DNA of 64,000 nucleotides from an uncultured bacterium. GTDB taxonomy: Bacteria; Planctomycetota; JAJSAM01; JAJVHW01. The stretch covers positions 1 to 64,000 of the forward strand of contig CALKVK010000018.1 of assembly GCA_937996235.1 (NCBI GenBank), in the 5' to 3' direction. The notes under the pieces are model-generated. The model did no database searches. It worked only from the letters and a program-made list of their open reading frames with translations, and had not been told where the DNA came from. Below are positions 15,243 to 24,526 of this stretch, in pieces. The position numbers were made by a program, and so were the translations under genes. How positions within the stretch are numbered: position 1 is the first letter of the stretch; each line of letters starts with the position of its first letter.

Positions 15243-16481
15243 ATGAGCTTCCTGCGCGCGTTCGCGGCGTTCACGACCGGCAGCATCCGCGTCGTGACGC
15301 GGGGCTCGGTGGCGTACTTCGCCTGGATGGCGGCGCTCCTCGCGCTCGTCGTCGTCGGCGCGATCGCCTATTCGGGGCAGTTCGAGCACGGACTGATCCG
15401 CACGGGCATGCGCGACCCCGTCTCGTGGGGCTTCTACATCGGCAACTTCACGTTCCTCGTGGGCGTCGCCGCCGCCGCGGTGATCCTCGTCATTCCCGCG
15501 TACGTCTACCACTGGAAGCCCATCAAGGAGATCGTGCTGTTCGGCGAGCTGCTCGCCGTCTCGGCGCTCGCGATGTGCATGCTGTTCGTGCTGGCCGACA
15601 TGGGCCGCCCGGACCGCCTGCTCCACATCGTGCCGCTGATCGGGAACATGCACCTGCCGTCGTCGCTGCTCGCGTGGGACGTGGTGGTCCTGAACGGGTA
15701 CTTCTATCTCAATCTCACGGTCGTCACGTACCTGCTGGTCTCGTGGTTCCGCGGGCGCGATCCGGACAAGCGCTTCTTCACGCCGCTCGTGCTCTTCTCG
15801 ATCCCGATGGCCGTCGGCATCCACAGCGTGACGGCGTTCGTCTACAACGGGCTCGCCGGGCGCCCGTACTGGAACGCGTCGATCCTGGCGCCGCGCTTCC
15901 TCGTCTCGGCGTTCTGCAGCGGCCCCGCGGTGATGCTCGTGCTGCTGCAGGTGCTGCGGCGCGTCACGAAGCTCGACATCAAGCGCGAGGCGCTCTCGAA
16001 GATCGCGGAACTGATGGCCTACGCGATGTTCGTGAACCTGTTCTTCCTGGGCGCCGAGGTGTTCAAGGAGGTGTATTCCGACACGCACCACCTGAAGCAC
16101 CTCGAGTACCTCTACTTCGGACTCGAGGGGCACACGGCGCTCGTGCCCTGGGCCTGGACGAGCTTCGTCTGCAACGTCGCGGCGTTCGTCCTGTTCGTGG
16201 TCCCGCGCCTGCGCGAGAAGGCGCTCTGGCTGAACGCGGGCTGCGTGCTGATCTTCGCGGGCGTGTTCATCGAGAAGGGCATCGGGCTGGTCGTGCCGGG
16301 CTACACGCCGTCGGTGCTCGGCGAGATCTACGAGTACGCGCCGTCCACGACCGAGCTGCTGGTCTCCGCGGGGATCTTCGGGATCGGCGCGCTGCTCTTC
16401 ACGGCGACGACGCGCGTCGCGATCGCCGTCGTGCGCGGCGATCTGCGTCTCGAGGCCGAGACGCAGGCCGCGGCGGCCTGA
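15243..16481 (+). CDS. NrfD/PsrC-like membrane subunit of a quinone oxidoreductase
   Basis: 412 residues with about nine or ten hydrophobic helices (for example WMAALLALVVVGAIAY, GNFTFLVGVAAAAVILV, LAMCMLFVLADMGRPDR, LLVSAGIFGIGALLFT). The early GFYIGNFTFLVG and LADMGRPDR segments are typical of NrfD/PsrC proteins, which bind menaquinol in the membrane without haem. In this operon it would exchange electrons with the Fe-S subunit and the nonahaem cytochrome. C-terminal residues after the last helix are charged and cytoplasmic or periplasmic tail-like. Electron direction and terminal partner cannot be told from the sequence. Confidence 0.92.
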   Translation: MSFLRAFAAFTTGSIRVVTRGSVAYFAWMAALLALVVVGAIAYSGQFEHGLIRTGMRDPVSWGFYIGNFTFLVGVAAAAVILVIPAYVYHWKPIKEIVLFGELLAVSALAMCMLFVLADMGRPDRLLHIVPLIGNMHLPSSLLAWDVVVLNGYFYLNLTVVTYLLVSWFRGRDPDKRFFTPLVLFSIPMAVGIHSVTAFVYNGLAGRPYWNASILAPRFLVSAFCSGPAVMLVLLQVLRRVTKLDIKREALSKIAELMAYAMFVNLFFLGAEVFKEVYSDTHHLKHLEYLYFGLEGHTALVPWAWTSFVCNVAAFVLFVVPRLREKALWLNAGCVLIFAGVFIEKGIGLVVPGYTPSVLGEIYEYAPSTTELLVSAGIFGIGALLFTATTRVAIAVVRGDLRLEAETQAAAA

Positions 16482-16576
16482 GCCCCGGCGGCAGACGAAG
16501 GGAACCTCCGGCCCGGCTCGTCCGTAGGAGCGGGAGGGAGCGCCGTTTCGGCCGCAGCCGATCCGGCCTCCCTTGA

Positions 16577-16694
16577 CCCGACCTTCTCACGACGACTCAC
16601 GCACCTGAGCGGTCCAGAGCGCCGCGTCCACTCGGAGCGTGGACCGCGCCGCGGTCCACGTCACGGCGTGCGCGAGCCTCGTGAGACGGTCGGG
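16577..16694. mobile_element. MITE-like element, copy 2
   Basis: It has the same left end as 6402 (CCCGACCTTCTCACGACGAC onward, about 50 bases nearly identical). Its right end reads back as CCCGACCGTCTCACGAGG, then CTCGCGCAC. The interior is shorter than in copy 1 and contains a perfect 10-bp stem (CGTGGACCGC at 16638-16647 with GCGGTCCACG at 16651-16660). It lies between the NrfD-like gene and the first DUF3857 gene. No target duplication was recognised. Confidence 0.6.
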
Positions 16695-16700
16695 TATCAT
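16695..16700 (+). promoter_or_regulatory. Candidate -10 box for the DUF3857 gene, abutting the element
   Basis: TATCAT begins at the base after the right terminal repeat and lies 46 bases before the GTG start. If it is real, the element supplies the -35 region; no consensus -35 is visible inside it. Confidence 0.3.
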
Positions 16701-16745
16701 CGCCCTGCTCGGCGCCGACCGGCGCCCCGCCCCCGGAGGTCTGCC

Positions 16746-19700
16746 GTGACGACTCGCTCCCGCCGCTCCCTCTCCCGCGCGCTCGCCCTGCGTGCCCTGC
16801 CCGTGGCGGCCTTCGCCGCCCTGCTCGCCGGCGGGCTGCCGGCCCGCGCCCAGCAGGACAGCGTCGACCCCGTCGACCCGATCGAGGACCAGGCGCTCGC
16901 GGAGGAGGCGGCGGCGGAGTTCGACAAGGCGCTCGACACGATGAAGCGCGCCTTCGACACCTGCGTGCGCGAGGCGGCGGCGGGCGGCGCGGTGCGCAAG
17001 CGCAACCTCGCGCGCGCCGAGGTGCTGCTCGAGAAGGTGGACTCGCTGACCGAGACGGTCACGGCGCAGAAGGAGACGGACCGCTACCTCGAGGCGCAGG
17101 ACGGCGAGGCGCTCGGACCGCTGCTCGCGGGCCACGTGGCGTGGCGCCGCGCCGGGTACCGCCTCGCCGAGGGCGACCTCGAGGGCGCGGCGGCGCTCGC
17201 GGCGCAGCTCGGCTTCGTCCGCAGCTTCTGGGTCGTGGGCCCGTTCGACAACGAGCGCGGCCGCGGCTTCGGCGTCGCGCGCGGTCCCGAGAAGGGCATC
17301 GACCTCGCCGCGGAGTTCGACGGCAAGGAGCGCAAGGTCGCTTGGCGCCACGTCCCCGTGGCGGCGCCCCTCGCGTACGTGGACCTCGACGCGATGCTGC
17401 GCCCGAACGACCAGGCGGCGGCGTACGCGGTGGCCTTCGTGCGCGCCGACGCCGCCGGTCCGGCCGCGCTGCGCATCGGCTCCGACGAGGCCGTGAAGGC
17501 GTGGTGGAACGGCGCCGAGGTGCTCTCGCGCGACGTGCGGCGTCCGCTCGGCTTCGACCAGGACGTCGTGACGGTGTCGCTCGCCGAGGGCTGGAACGTG
17601 CTCCTGCTGAAGGTGTGCGACCAGACCGGCGCCTGGGGCTTCCGCGCGCGCCTGACGGCCCTCGACGGGGGGCCGCTCGCGGGTCTGCGGGCGGCGACGA
17701 CGCCCGAGGAGGCGGCCGAGGCCGTCGCGGCGAAGCCGCAGGCCGCGCCGCTCGAGCGCGTCGAAGCCGACGCGGGCGCGAAGTCCTTCTACGAGGGCGC
17801 GACGGCGAACGGCGCGTCGGCCCGCGACCTCTTCCACCTCGGCCTGCTGCACCACCGGCGCGAGTTCGACACGATCTCCGACCGGCGCGCCGAGACGCTG
17901 CTCAAGCAGGCGGCGGAGCTCGACCCCGAGAACGCCATCTTCCGCTTCCACTACGCGGAGGCGGCGGCGCCGCCGATCGAGATGGCCGTCGAGAAGGAGG
18001 AGAACCGCCAGCGCATCGCGCGCGAGAAGACGCTCGAGCTGCAGCCGGGCTACGCGGTGGCGTACCGCGCGCTCGCGAGCTACTACGCGACCTCGCTCGT
18101 GAACCTGGACCAGGCCGAGCGGCTGCTGCGCAAGGCGCTCGAGCTGAACCCGGACTTCGTCGAGGCGCGGCTCGACCTGGCGAGCGTGCTCGGCCGCCGC
18201 GGGCTGCCCGTGGACGCCCAGCGCGAGCGCGAGCGCGCGCTCGCGACCGCGTCGGCGCAGGGCCGCGAGATCGTCGCGTCCGCCGCGGCCGCCGAGCTGG
18301 AGCGACAGGGCCGCGGGCGCGAGGCGCTCGACGCGTGGAAGTCGGTGCTCACGCTCGACGCGCGCGAGAACGGCATCCGGCGCCGCGTCGCCGAGCTCGC
18401 GCTGCGCGCGCTCGACCGCGACGACGCGCTGAAGCTGCTCGAGGAGATCCGGCGCGTCGATCCGTGGGACACGCAGTCGCTCGCGCGCCTCGCGCAGCTC
18501 CACGAGGGCCGCGGCGACTGGGACGCGGCGGCGGCGACGCTGCGCGAGGCGCTCGCGATCGCGCCCGAGGACGACGACCTGCTCGCCGCGCTCGGCCGCG
18601 TCCAGAGCAAGGGCGGCCACGCCGACGAGGCGCTCGCCGCGTACCGCGAGGCGCTGCGCGTCAACCCGAAGCGCCAGGACCTCGAGCGCTACGTCGAGTA
18701 CCTCGACCCGTCGGCGACGCCGTACGAGAACGCGTACGAGACGGACATCACGCCTCTGATCGCGAAGGCGGCGGACTACGACAACTCCGAGAACGACGGC
18801 TGGCTCGTGCTGCTCGACCAGGTCGTGGACAAGGTCAACCCCGACGGCACGTCGAGCACGTACGTGCACATGGCCGCGAAGATCCTGACCGACGCGGGCG
18901 TGCGGCGCTTCGACCGCTACTTCGCGCAGAGCTGGTCGGGCGAGAGCTTCAAGTGGAAGGCGGCGCGCGTCGTCAAGCCCGACGGCAGCGTGGTGGACGC
19001 GAAGACGCAGTCGAACCGCGGCATGCGCTTCGCCGACTTCCCGCCGCTCACGCCGGGCGACGTCATCGAGGTCGCCTACCGCCGCGACGACCGCGAGCAG
19101 AGCTTCTTCGGCGACTACTTCGGCAACGTGAACTACTTCGCGGACCAGGTCCCGATGCTGGTCTCGACCTACACGCTGATCACGCCCGCCGCGCGGAAGT
19201 TCTACTTCCACGAGAAGAACCTCGCCGTGAAGCCGACCGAGCGGCTCTCCGACGACGGCACCGAGCGCATCTACACGTGGACCGTGAACGACGCGCCGAA
19301 GGTGAAGGACGAGATCGCGATGCCCTCGCCGCGCGAGGTCTACCCGCAGGTGCAGGTCACCACGTACGAGAGCTGGGACGCCTTCGCGAAGTGGTGGTGG
19401 AGCATGATCCGCGACCAGCACATCGCGAGCGACGAGCTGAAGGCGAAGGTCGCCGAGCTGGTCGCCGGCAAGGAGACGCGTCTGGACAGGATCCGCGCGA
19501 TCTACGAGTTCGTCACCGGCGAGGTGACCTACCAGGCGTGGGAGTTCGGCGTGCACGGCTACAAGCCGTACACGACCACGGCGATCTTCGAGAAGCGCGA
19601 GGGCGACTGCAAGGACAAGGCCATCCTCTTCAACACGATGCTGAACGAGATCGGCGTCGAGGCGCACCCCGTGCTCGTGATGGGCGAGGAGCCGCGCAGC

Positions 19701-20612
19701 GAGGAGGACATGAGCCTCGCGATGGTGAACCACTTCAACCACTGCATCAGCTACGTGCCCGACATCGACGGCAACGGCACGCCGGCCTTCCTCGACGGCA
19801 CGGCCGAGTACGCGTCGCTCGACCTGCCGCCGTCGATGGACCGCGGCGCGAAGGTGCTGGTCGTGCGGCCCGAGGGCGCGCAGATCACGACGATCCCGCT
19901 CGGCACCGCCGACGACCAGGGTCTCGACCAGAAGTGGGACGTCGAGGTGCGGGCCGACGGCTCCGCGCGCGTGAAGGGCGAGTTCGTGTGGCGCGGCGAC
20001 CTGTCGATCCAGGCGCGGCGCATGTTCAGCGTCGAGGGGCAGCGGCCGCTGATCCTGCAGGGCCTGCTCGCGCAGGTGTTCGGCAGCGCGAAGCTCGTCG
20101 CCAACGACTTCGACGACCTGCGGGACCTGCGCGGTGCCCGCGAGAGCTTCCGCATCGAGTGCGAGGTGCCGAAGTTCGTGAAGGAGGAGGGCGGCGAGCG
20201 CGTGCTGCCGACCGGCTTCCTGCAGGTCTTCGGCCAGCTCTCGCAGATCGTGCAGCGTCCCTCGCGCGAGCACGACATGGTGCTGCAGAACCCGATGTCG
20301 TTCACCGTCGACGCGACGTACCGACTGCCCGAGGGGTGGACGGTGTCGGCGCGGCCCGAGGACGTGGACCTCACGATCTCGGAGGCGTCGTTCGTCTCGA
20401 ACGCGAAGGACGAGGGTGGCGTGCTGACGCTGCACCGCAAGCTCTCGCTCGACGACCCGCGCATCAAGGTGGCCGACTACGCCGCGTTCCGCGAGGGCGT
20501 CGTGAAGGCGACGTCGCTCGCGCAGCAGACGTGGAAGGTGAAGCCGGGCGACGCGCCCGCCGCGACCGACGGTGCGACGGGCCCGGACGCGGGCGAGGAC
20601 CAGGGGAAGTGA
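16746..20612 (+). CDS. Large secreted TPR protein with DUF3857 and transglutaminase-like domains
   Basis: 1288 residues from a GTG with GGAGG seven bases upstream and a clear signal peptide (ALPVAAFAALLAGGLPARA). Layout: a beta-sandwich module resembling a carbohydrate-binding/PA14-like domain (~160-310, SFWVVGPFDNERGRGF ... GWNVLLLKVCDQTGAWGF); TPR repeats (~350-650); DUF3857 (~700-880, AARVVKPDGSVVDAKTQ); transglutaminase-like domain (~895-1030); and a C-terminal beta domain. The catalytic triad is intact: Cys955 in EGDCKDKA, His999 in HFNHCISY and Asp1017 in FLDGTAEYA. It probably acts on proteins or peptides outside the cytoplasm (protease or cross-linking activity cannot be separated). 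A paralogue follows directly. Confidence 0.9.
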   Translation: MTTRSRRSLSRALALRALPVAAFAALLAGGLPARAQQDSVDPVDPIEDQALAEEAAAEFDKALDTMKRAFDTCVREAAAGGAVRKRNLARAEVLLEKVDSLTETVTAQKETDRYLEAQDGEALGPLLAGHVAWRRAGYRLAEGDLEGAAALAAQLGFVRSFWVVGPFDNERGRGFGVARGPEKGIDLAAEFDGKERKVAWRHVPVAAPLAYVDLDAMLRPNDQAAAYAVAFVRADAAGPAALRIGSDEAVKAWWNGAEVLSRDVRRPLGFDQDVVTVSLAEGWNVLLLKVCDQTGAWGFRARLTALDGGPLAGLRAATTPEEAAEAVAAKPQAAPLERVEADAGAKSFYEGATANGASARDLFHLGLLHHRREFDTISDRRAETLLKQAAELDPENAIFRFHYAEAAAPPIEMAVEKEENRQRIAREKTLELQPGYAVAYRALASYYATSLVNLDQAERLLRKALELNPDFVEARLDLASVLGRRGLPVDAQRERERALATASAQGREIVASAAAAELERQGRGREALDAWKSVLTLDARENGIRRRVAELALRALDRDDALKLLEEIRRVDPWDTQSLARLAQLHEGRGDWDAAAATLREALAIAPEDDDLLAALGRVQSKGGHADEALAAYREALRVNPKRQDLERYVEYLDPSATPYENAYETDITPLIAKAADYDNSENDGWLVLLDQVVDKVNPDGTSSTYVHMAAKILTDAGVRRFDRYFAQSWSGESFKWKAARVVKPDGSVVDAKTQSNRGMRFADFPPLTPGDVIEVAYRRDDREQSFFGDYFGNVNYFADQVPMLVSTYTLITPAARKFYFHEKNLAVKPTERLSDDGTERIYTWTVNDAPKVKDEIAMPSPREVYPQVQVTTYESWDAFAKWWWSMIRDQHIASDELKAKVAELVAGKETRLDRIRAIYEFVTGEVTYQAWEFGVHGYKPYTTTAIFEKREGDCKDKAILFNTMLNEIGVEAHPVLVMGEEPRSEEDMSLAMVNHFNHCISYVPDIDGNGTPAFLDGTAEYASLDLPPSMDRGAKVLVVRPEGAQITTIPLGTADDQGLDQKWDVEVRADGSARVKGEFVWRGDLSIQARRMFSVEGQRPLILQGLLAQVFGSAKLVANDFDDLRDLRGARESFRIECEVPKFVKEEGGERVLPTGFLQVFGQLSQIVQRPSREHDMVLQNPMSFTVDATYRLPEGWTVSARPEDVDLTISEASFVSNAKDEGGVLTLHRKLSLDDPRIKVADYAAFREGVVKATSLAQQTWKVKPGDAPAATDGATGPDAGEDQGK

Positions 20613-20741
20613 CGGCCGCGGGCGTCGCGCCCGTCACAGCGCACCGCATCGACCCACGGCGCGGACGACGCCTCGGAGCGTCGTCCGCCCCCACGCCGCC
20701 CGCCCGGGCGGCGTGACCGTTCCCTCGGAGATGGTGACCGC

Positions 20742-23700
20742 ATGAAGCCGACCGCTCTCCTGGCCGCAGCCTGGACGCTGCTCGCCGCCGCCGCCGCCGC
20801 CCCCGCGCTCGCCGCCGACCCGCCGGTCCCCGCGGCGCTCTTCGGTTCCGAGGCGGAGGCCAAGGGCGACTTCGACGCGTGGTACCGCGAGCTGCTCGGC
20901 GCGGTCGCGGCCGACCCGTCGTCGCCGTACGCCTCGATCGCCGTGGAGAAGGTGCGCGCGCTGCGCGACTACGCGCGCGATCCGGCGCAGCTCGAGGCGC
21001 TGCTCGACCCCGTCCACGCGCGGGGCGTGCGCGACCCCGAGATGCAGGAGCTCGTCGCCGACCTGCTCGCGGCGCGCGCACGGGCGCGGGGCGAGTTCGA
21101 GCGCGCCGAGACGTACGGCGGCGACGACGGCTACGTCGCGCGCTTCGCGGTGACGGGCCCCTTCGGGTGGGACGACCCCGTGCTCGTCCACCGCGCGTAC
21201 GGCCCGGAGCAGGGCGCGCTCGACCCGGGCGCCGCGTACGAGACCGACGCGGGGACGGTGCGCTGGCTCGCGCTGCCGCAGCTCGGGCCGTCGGTGTGGG
21301 TGTCCCCGTACGACCAGATCCGCCAGCACGGCGTCGGCGTCGCGTACGCCGTCGCCCGCGTGCGCTCGACGACGGCGCGCGACGTGGCGCTCAAGGTGCT
21401 CTGCTCGCAGAGCTTCGCCGTGTTCGTCAACGGCCGCGCGGTGACCGTCGCGGACCGCGGGCACGACGCCGTGCCGAATCCGGTGTGGTGCGCGGCGCGG
21501 CTCGAGGCGGGCTCGAACGTGCTCCTCGTGAAGCTCGTCGGCCGCGGCTCGTTCGCGATCAAGCTCGCCGACGCGGAGACGGGCGCGCCGCTGCGCGACG
21601 TCGAGGTGGGCGATCCCCTCGCAGCGGCACCGCAGCCGGCGGCCGGCCCGGCGCCCGCGGAGCGCCGCTACCGCACGCCCTACGAGCAGCTCGACGTGCT
21701 CGCCGACGGCGGCGACGCGCTGCGCCTCGCCGCAGCGGCGACGGCGCTCGACGACGCGGGCCGCGAGTGGCCCGCGTACGAGCGCTGGGAGGCCGCCGCC
21801 GCGTCGTCCGCGACGCTGCCGCCCGCGGCCCGCGCCAACGTGCTCGCCGCGTACGGACGCTTCCTCGCGGGCTTCGACCCGCTGCCGCCCGTGCAGCGCA
21901 AGCTGCGCGCGCGCCAGGCGTTCCAGGACGCGCTCACGGCGTATCCGAAGCACCACTCGGCGACGCTGCGGCTCGCGCGCTACCAGGACGAGGACGACCA
22001 CCCGGACGCCGCCATGCGTGCGCTCACGGCGTACGTCGCCGACAACCCGACGGCGCTCGCCTGGGAGACGATCGCGGAGGTGGCGAAGGGACGCTCGTGG
22101 GAACGCGAGGCGATCGAGGCCGCCGAGCAGGCCCTCGCCCTGGCGCCCCACGCCGCCGGCATGCAGCGCTTCCTGGCGGAGTACGACCGTCGCTACGGCA
22201 ACGAGCAGCGCTACGCGGAGCGCATGCAGGCGCTGCTCGCGACGGACGCGAGCGACACCGACGCCGCCGACGAGCTGATCCGCAGCCTGCGCGCGCGCGG
22301 CCGGGACGAAGAGGCGCTCGCGACGCTGCGCGGGCTGGTCGCGCGCCGTCCGGACTGGCTCGGCTACCGCCGTCAGATCGCGGCCACGCTGCGCGCGCTG
22401 CACCGCTACGACGAGAGCCTCGCCATCTGGCGCGAGCTCGAGGCGCTCGTGCCCGAGGAGGAGGGCTACCCCGAGGAGATCGGCGAACTGCTCGACCTGC
22501 AGGGCGACACGCAGGGCGCGCTGGCGGCGTACCGGCGCAGCCTGGCGCTGCGTGGCTTCCAGCCGAACCTGTGGCGCGCGATCCAGCGCATCACGGGCGA
22601 GAGCGAGGACTTCGCGAAGCGCTTCGAGCCGGACGTCGAGCAGATCCTGGCGGAGCTCCCCGACACCGAGACGCTGCGGGCGCAGCACCCGAAGGCGGTG
22701 GCCGTCACGGTGCTCGACCACAACGTGACCCGCGTGCTGCCCGACGGCGCCGCGAGCTCGATCGTGCACATGATCTACAAGCTGCTCGACGAGAAGGGCG
22801 TGCAGAAGTACGACTCGCTGTCGAACTCCGGCGAGGTGCTGCTCGTCCGCGTGATCCAGCCCGACGGCACCGTGATGATGCCCACCGGCCTCGGCGGCCG
22901 CTCGTTCAACCTCGAGGGCCTCGTGCCCGGCTCGATCATCGAGCACCGCTTCCTGATGCACCAGGCCGCCGGGCGGCAGGGCTACGAGGGCGGGCAGTTC
23001 TTCTTCCAGGACTTCGAGTTCCGGCAGAACCCGAACCCGGTCCTGCTCTCGCGCGACGTGGTCGTGAGCGACGAGGGCCACGAGCTCCCGGTCTCGAAGC
23101 ACAACTACGCGGGCGACCCCGCGGTCGTGCGCTTCGACGGGAAGGTCGCGACGATCTGGGAGAAGCGCGACATGCCCCGCATCGAGTGGGAGCAGGGCAT
23201 GCCCGAGAAGGAGGAGATCGTCCCGTACGTGGACTACTCCCCGCCGCCGCGCGCCACCGACGCGAACTGGGAGCTGCTCTCGCGCCGCGACGACTCGAAG
23301 GGCTCGCCGCTCCTCGACGCGCGGCTCGCCGCGATCACGCAGCCCGGGATGGGCGACACGGCGAAGCTGCACGCGATCTACGACTTCGTGAACACGGAGA
23401 TCACCGGCGACTTCGGCGTCGGCAGCGGCCCGACGGCGATCCTGCTGGAGAAGGCGGGCGACCGCGGCCAGCTCTTCGAGGCGTTCGTGCGCGCGGCGGG
23501 CATCCCCTACCGCCAGGGCCACGCGATGGCCTGGCGCGGCGAGAACCAGGACCTGACGCGACCGAACTCGTCGCTCTTCGGCGGCTCGTTCCTCTGGCTC
23601 GAGCCGCGCGACGGCGCGCCGGTCGCGTTCTTCATGGGCGCGCGGCAGGCGCCGTTCGGGGTCGTCCCGGACCCGTACCGCGGCAGCTTCGCGTTCCTGA

Positions 23701-24392
23701 GCTCGGCGGAGGGCGGCGAGATCCGGCTGCTCGAGCCGGGCGGTCCCTCGACGGACAACGGCGCGACGTTCCGGATCCAGCTCGGCGCGCAGCCCGAGGA
23801 CACGCGCGTCCGCGGCGACGTCGTCTACCGCAGCCTCTCCGCGTACCGCTTCAAGCGGCAGCTCCAGCAGACGCCGCAGGACGACCGCCGGAAGTTCGCG
23901 GAGGGACAGATGAGCGGGTTCTTCGCGAACCCCACGCTCGAGAGCTACGACCTGCCCGGGCTCGACACGCGCGGCCGCCCGCTGACGATCTCGCTCGTCG
24001 CGACGATGCCGCAGTACCTGACGCGCCAGGGCGACCGGCTCGTCGCGTCGCTCGGCCTGCCCGAGTCGAACATGACCGGGCGCTTCGTGCACCGCCCGGA
24101 ACGCGTCTACGACCTCGTGCTGAACGTCCGCGACGACGTCGTCCACGAGTTCACGATCGAGCTCGGCGACGCCTTCGAGGTCGTGAAGCTGCCGCCCGAC
24201 CACGTGAGCGTGCAGGCACTCGGCACCTACTCGCTGACCTGGCGTCTCTCGGGCACGACGATCCGCGTCCGTCGCGAGCTCCACCTGCAGCCGGCGCGCT
24301 ACTCGCCGGAGCGCTACGCCGACTTCGTGGCGTGGTGCAAGGGCATCGACGACGCCGAGGCCGCGAAGCTCGAGCTGCGCAGCGTGCGCTGA
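20742..24392 (+). CDS. Paralogous TPR/DUF3857 protein with a degenerate transglutaminase domain
   Basis: 1216 residues with a signal peptide (LLAAAWTLLAAAAAAPALA). It has the same order of domains as the preceding protein: binding module (~135-290, FAVTGPFGWDDP, GSNVLLVKLVGRG), TPR (~300-640), DUF3857 (~670-790, VRVIQPDGTVMMPTGLGG) and a transglutaminase-like fold (TAILLEKAGDRGQLFEAFVR). Where active members have GDC, this protein has Gly-Asp-Arg908, so the nucleophile is gone and it is probably non-catalytic. It may bind substrate or regulate the active paralogue. It is 129 bases after that gene and is closed by a strong hairpin. Confidence 0.88.
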   Translation: MKPTALLAAAWTLLAAAAAAPALAADPPVPAALFGSEAEAKGDFDAWYRELLGAVAADPSSPYASIAVEKVRALRDYARDPAQLEALLDPVHARGVRDPEMQELVADLLAARARARGEFERAETYGGDDGYVARFAVTGPFGWDDPVLVHRAYGPEQGALDPGAAYETDAGTVRWLALPQLGPSVWVSPYDQIRQHGVGVAYAVARVRSTTARDVALKVLCSQSFAVFVNGRAVTVADRGHDAVPNPVWCAARLEAGSNVLLVKLVGRGSFAIKLADAETGAPLRDVEVGDPLAAAPQPAAGPAPAERRYRTPYEQLDVLADGGDALRLAAAATALDDAGREWPAYERWEAAAASSATLPPAARANVLAAYGRFLAGFDPLPPVQRKLRARQAFQDALTAYPKHHSATLRLARYQDEDDHPDAAMRALTAYVADNPTALAWETIAEVAKGRSWEREAIEAAEQALALAPHAAGMQRFLAEYDRRYGNEQRYAERMQALLATDASDTDAADELIRSLRARGRDEEALATLRGLVARRPDWLGYRRQIAATLRALHRYDESLAIWRELEALVPEEEGYPEEIGELLDLQGDTQGALAAYRRSLALRGFQPNLWRAIQRITGESEDFAKRFEPDVEQILAELPDTETLRAQHPKAVAVTVLDHNVTRVLPDGAASSIVHMIYKLLDEKGVQKYDSLSNSGEVLLVRVIQPDGTVMMPTGLGGRSFNLEGLVPGSIIEHRFLMHQAAGRQGYEGGQFFFQDFEFRQNPNPVLLSRDVVVSDEGHELPVSKHNYAGDPAVVRFDGKVATIWEKRDMPRIEWEQGMPEKEEIVPYVDYSPPPRATDANWELLSRRDDSKGSPLLDARLAAITQPGMGDTAKLHAIYDFVNTEITGDFGVGSGPTAILLEKAGDRGQLFEAFVRAAGIPYRQGHAMAWRGENQDLTRPNSSLFGGSFLWLEPRDGAPVAFFMGARQAPFGVVPDPYRGSFAFLSSAEGGEIRLLEPGGPSTDNGATFRIQLGAQPEDTRVRGDVVYRSLSAYRFKRQLQQTPQDDRRKFAEGQMSGFFANPTLESYDLPGLDTRGRPLTISLVATMPQYLTRQGDRLVASLGLPESNMTGRFVHRPERVYDLVLNVRDDVVHEFTIELGDAFEVVKLPPDHVSVQALGTYSLTWRLSGTTIRVRRELHLQPARYSPERYADFVAWCKGIDDAEAAKLELRSVR

Positions 24393-24399
24393 GTCGCCA

Positions 24400-24425
24400 C
24401 GGCGGCGCCGCTCGCGGCGCCGCCG
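24400..24425 (+). terminator. Perfect 12-bp GC hairpin after the DUF3857 pair
   Basis: CGGCGGCGCCGC (24400-24411) and GCGGCGCCGCCG (24414-24425) pair perfectly across a two-base loop, seven bases after the stop codon. There is no T-run, but it is the strongest hairpin at any gene end seen in this window. Confidence 0.5.
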
Positions 24426-24526
24426 CGGATGCCTCCCCCGAACTCGCGTCCACGCGGGTGGCCTCGAACGTAGATTCGCCGGTCAGGGCCGCGCCGCGAC
24501 CCGTCCGCGAACTCGGAGAGCCCCGC

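Noticed and set aside
16587..20435. 1282-codon minus-strand frame opposite the first DUF3857 gene
   Set aside because: Arg/Val/Leu-rich low-complexity composition typical of antisense frames; the plus strand has signal peptide, TPR and catalytic motifs.
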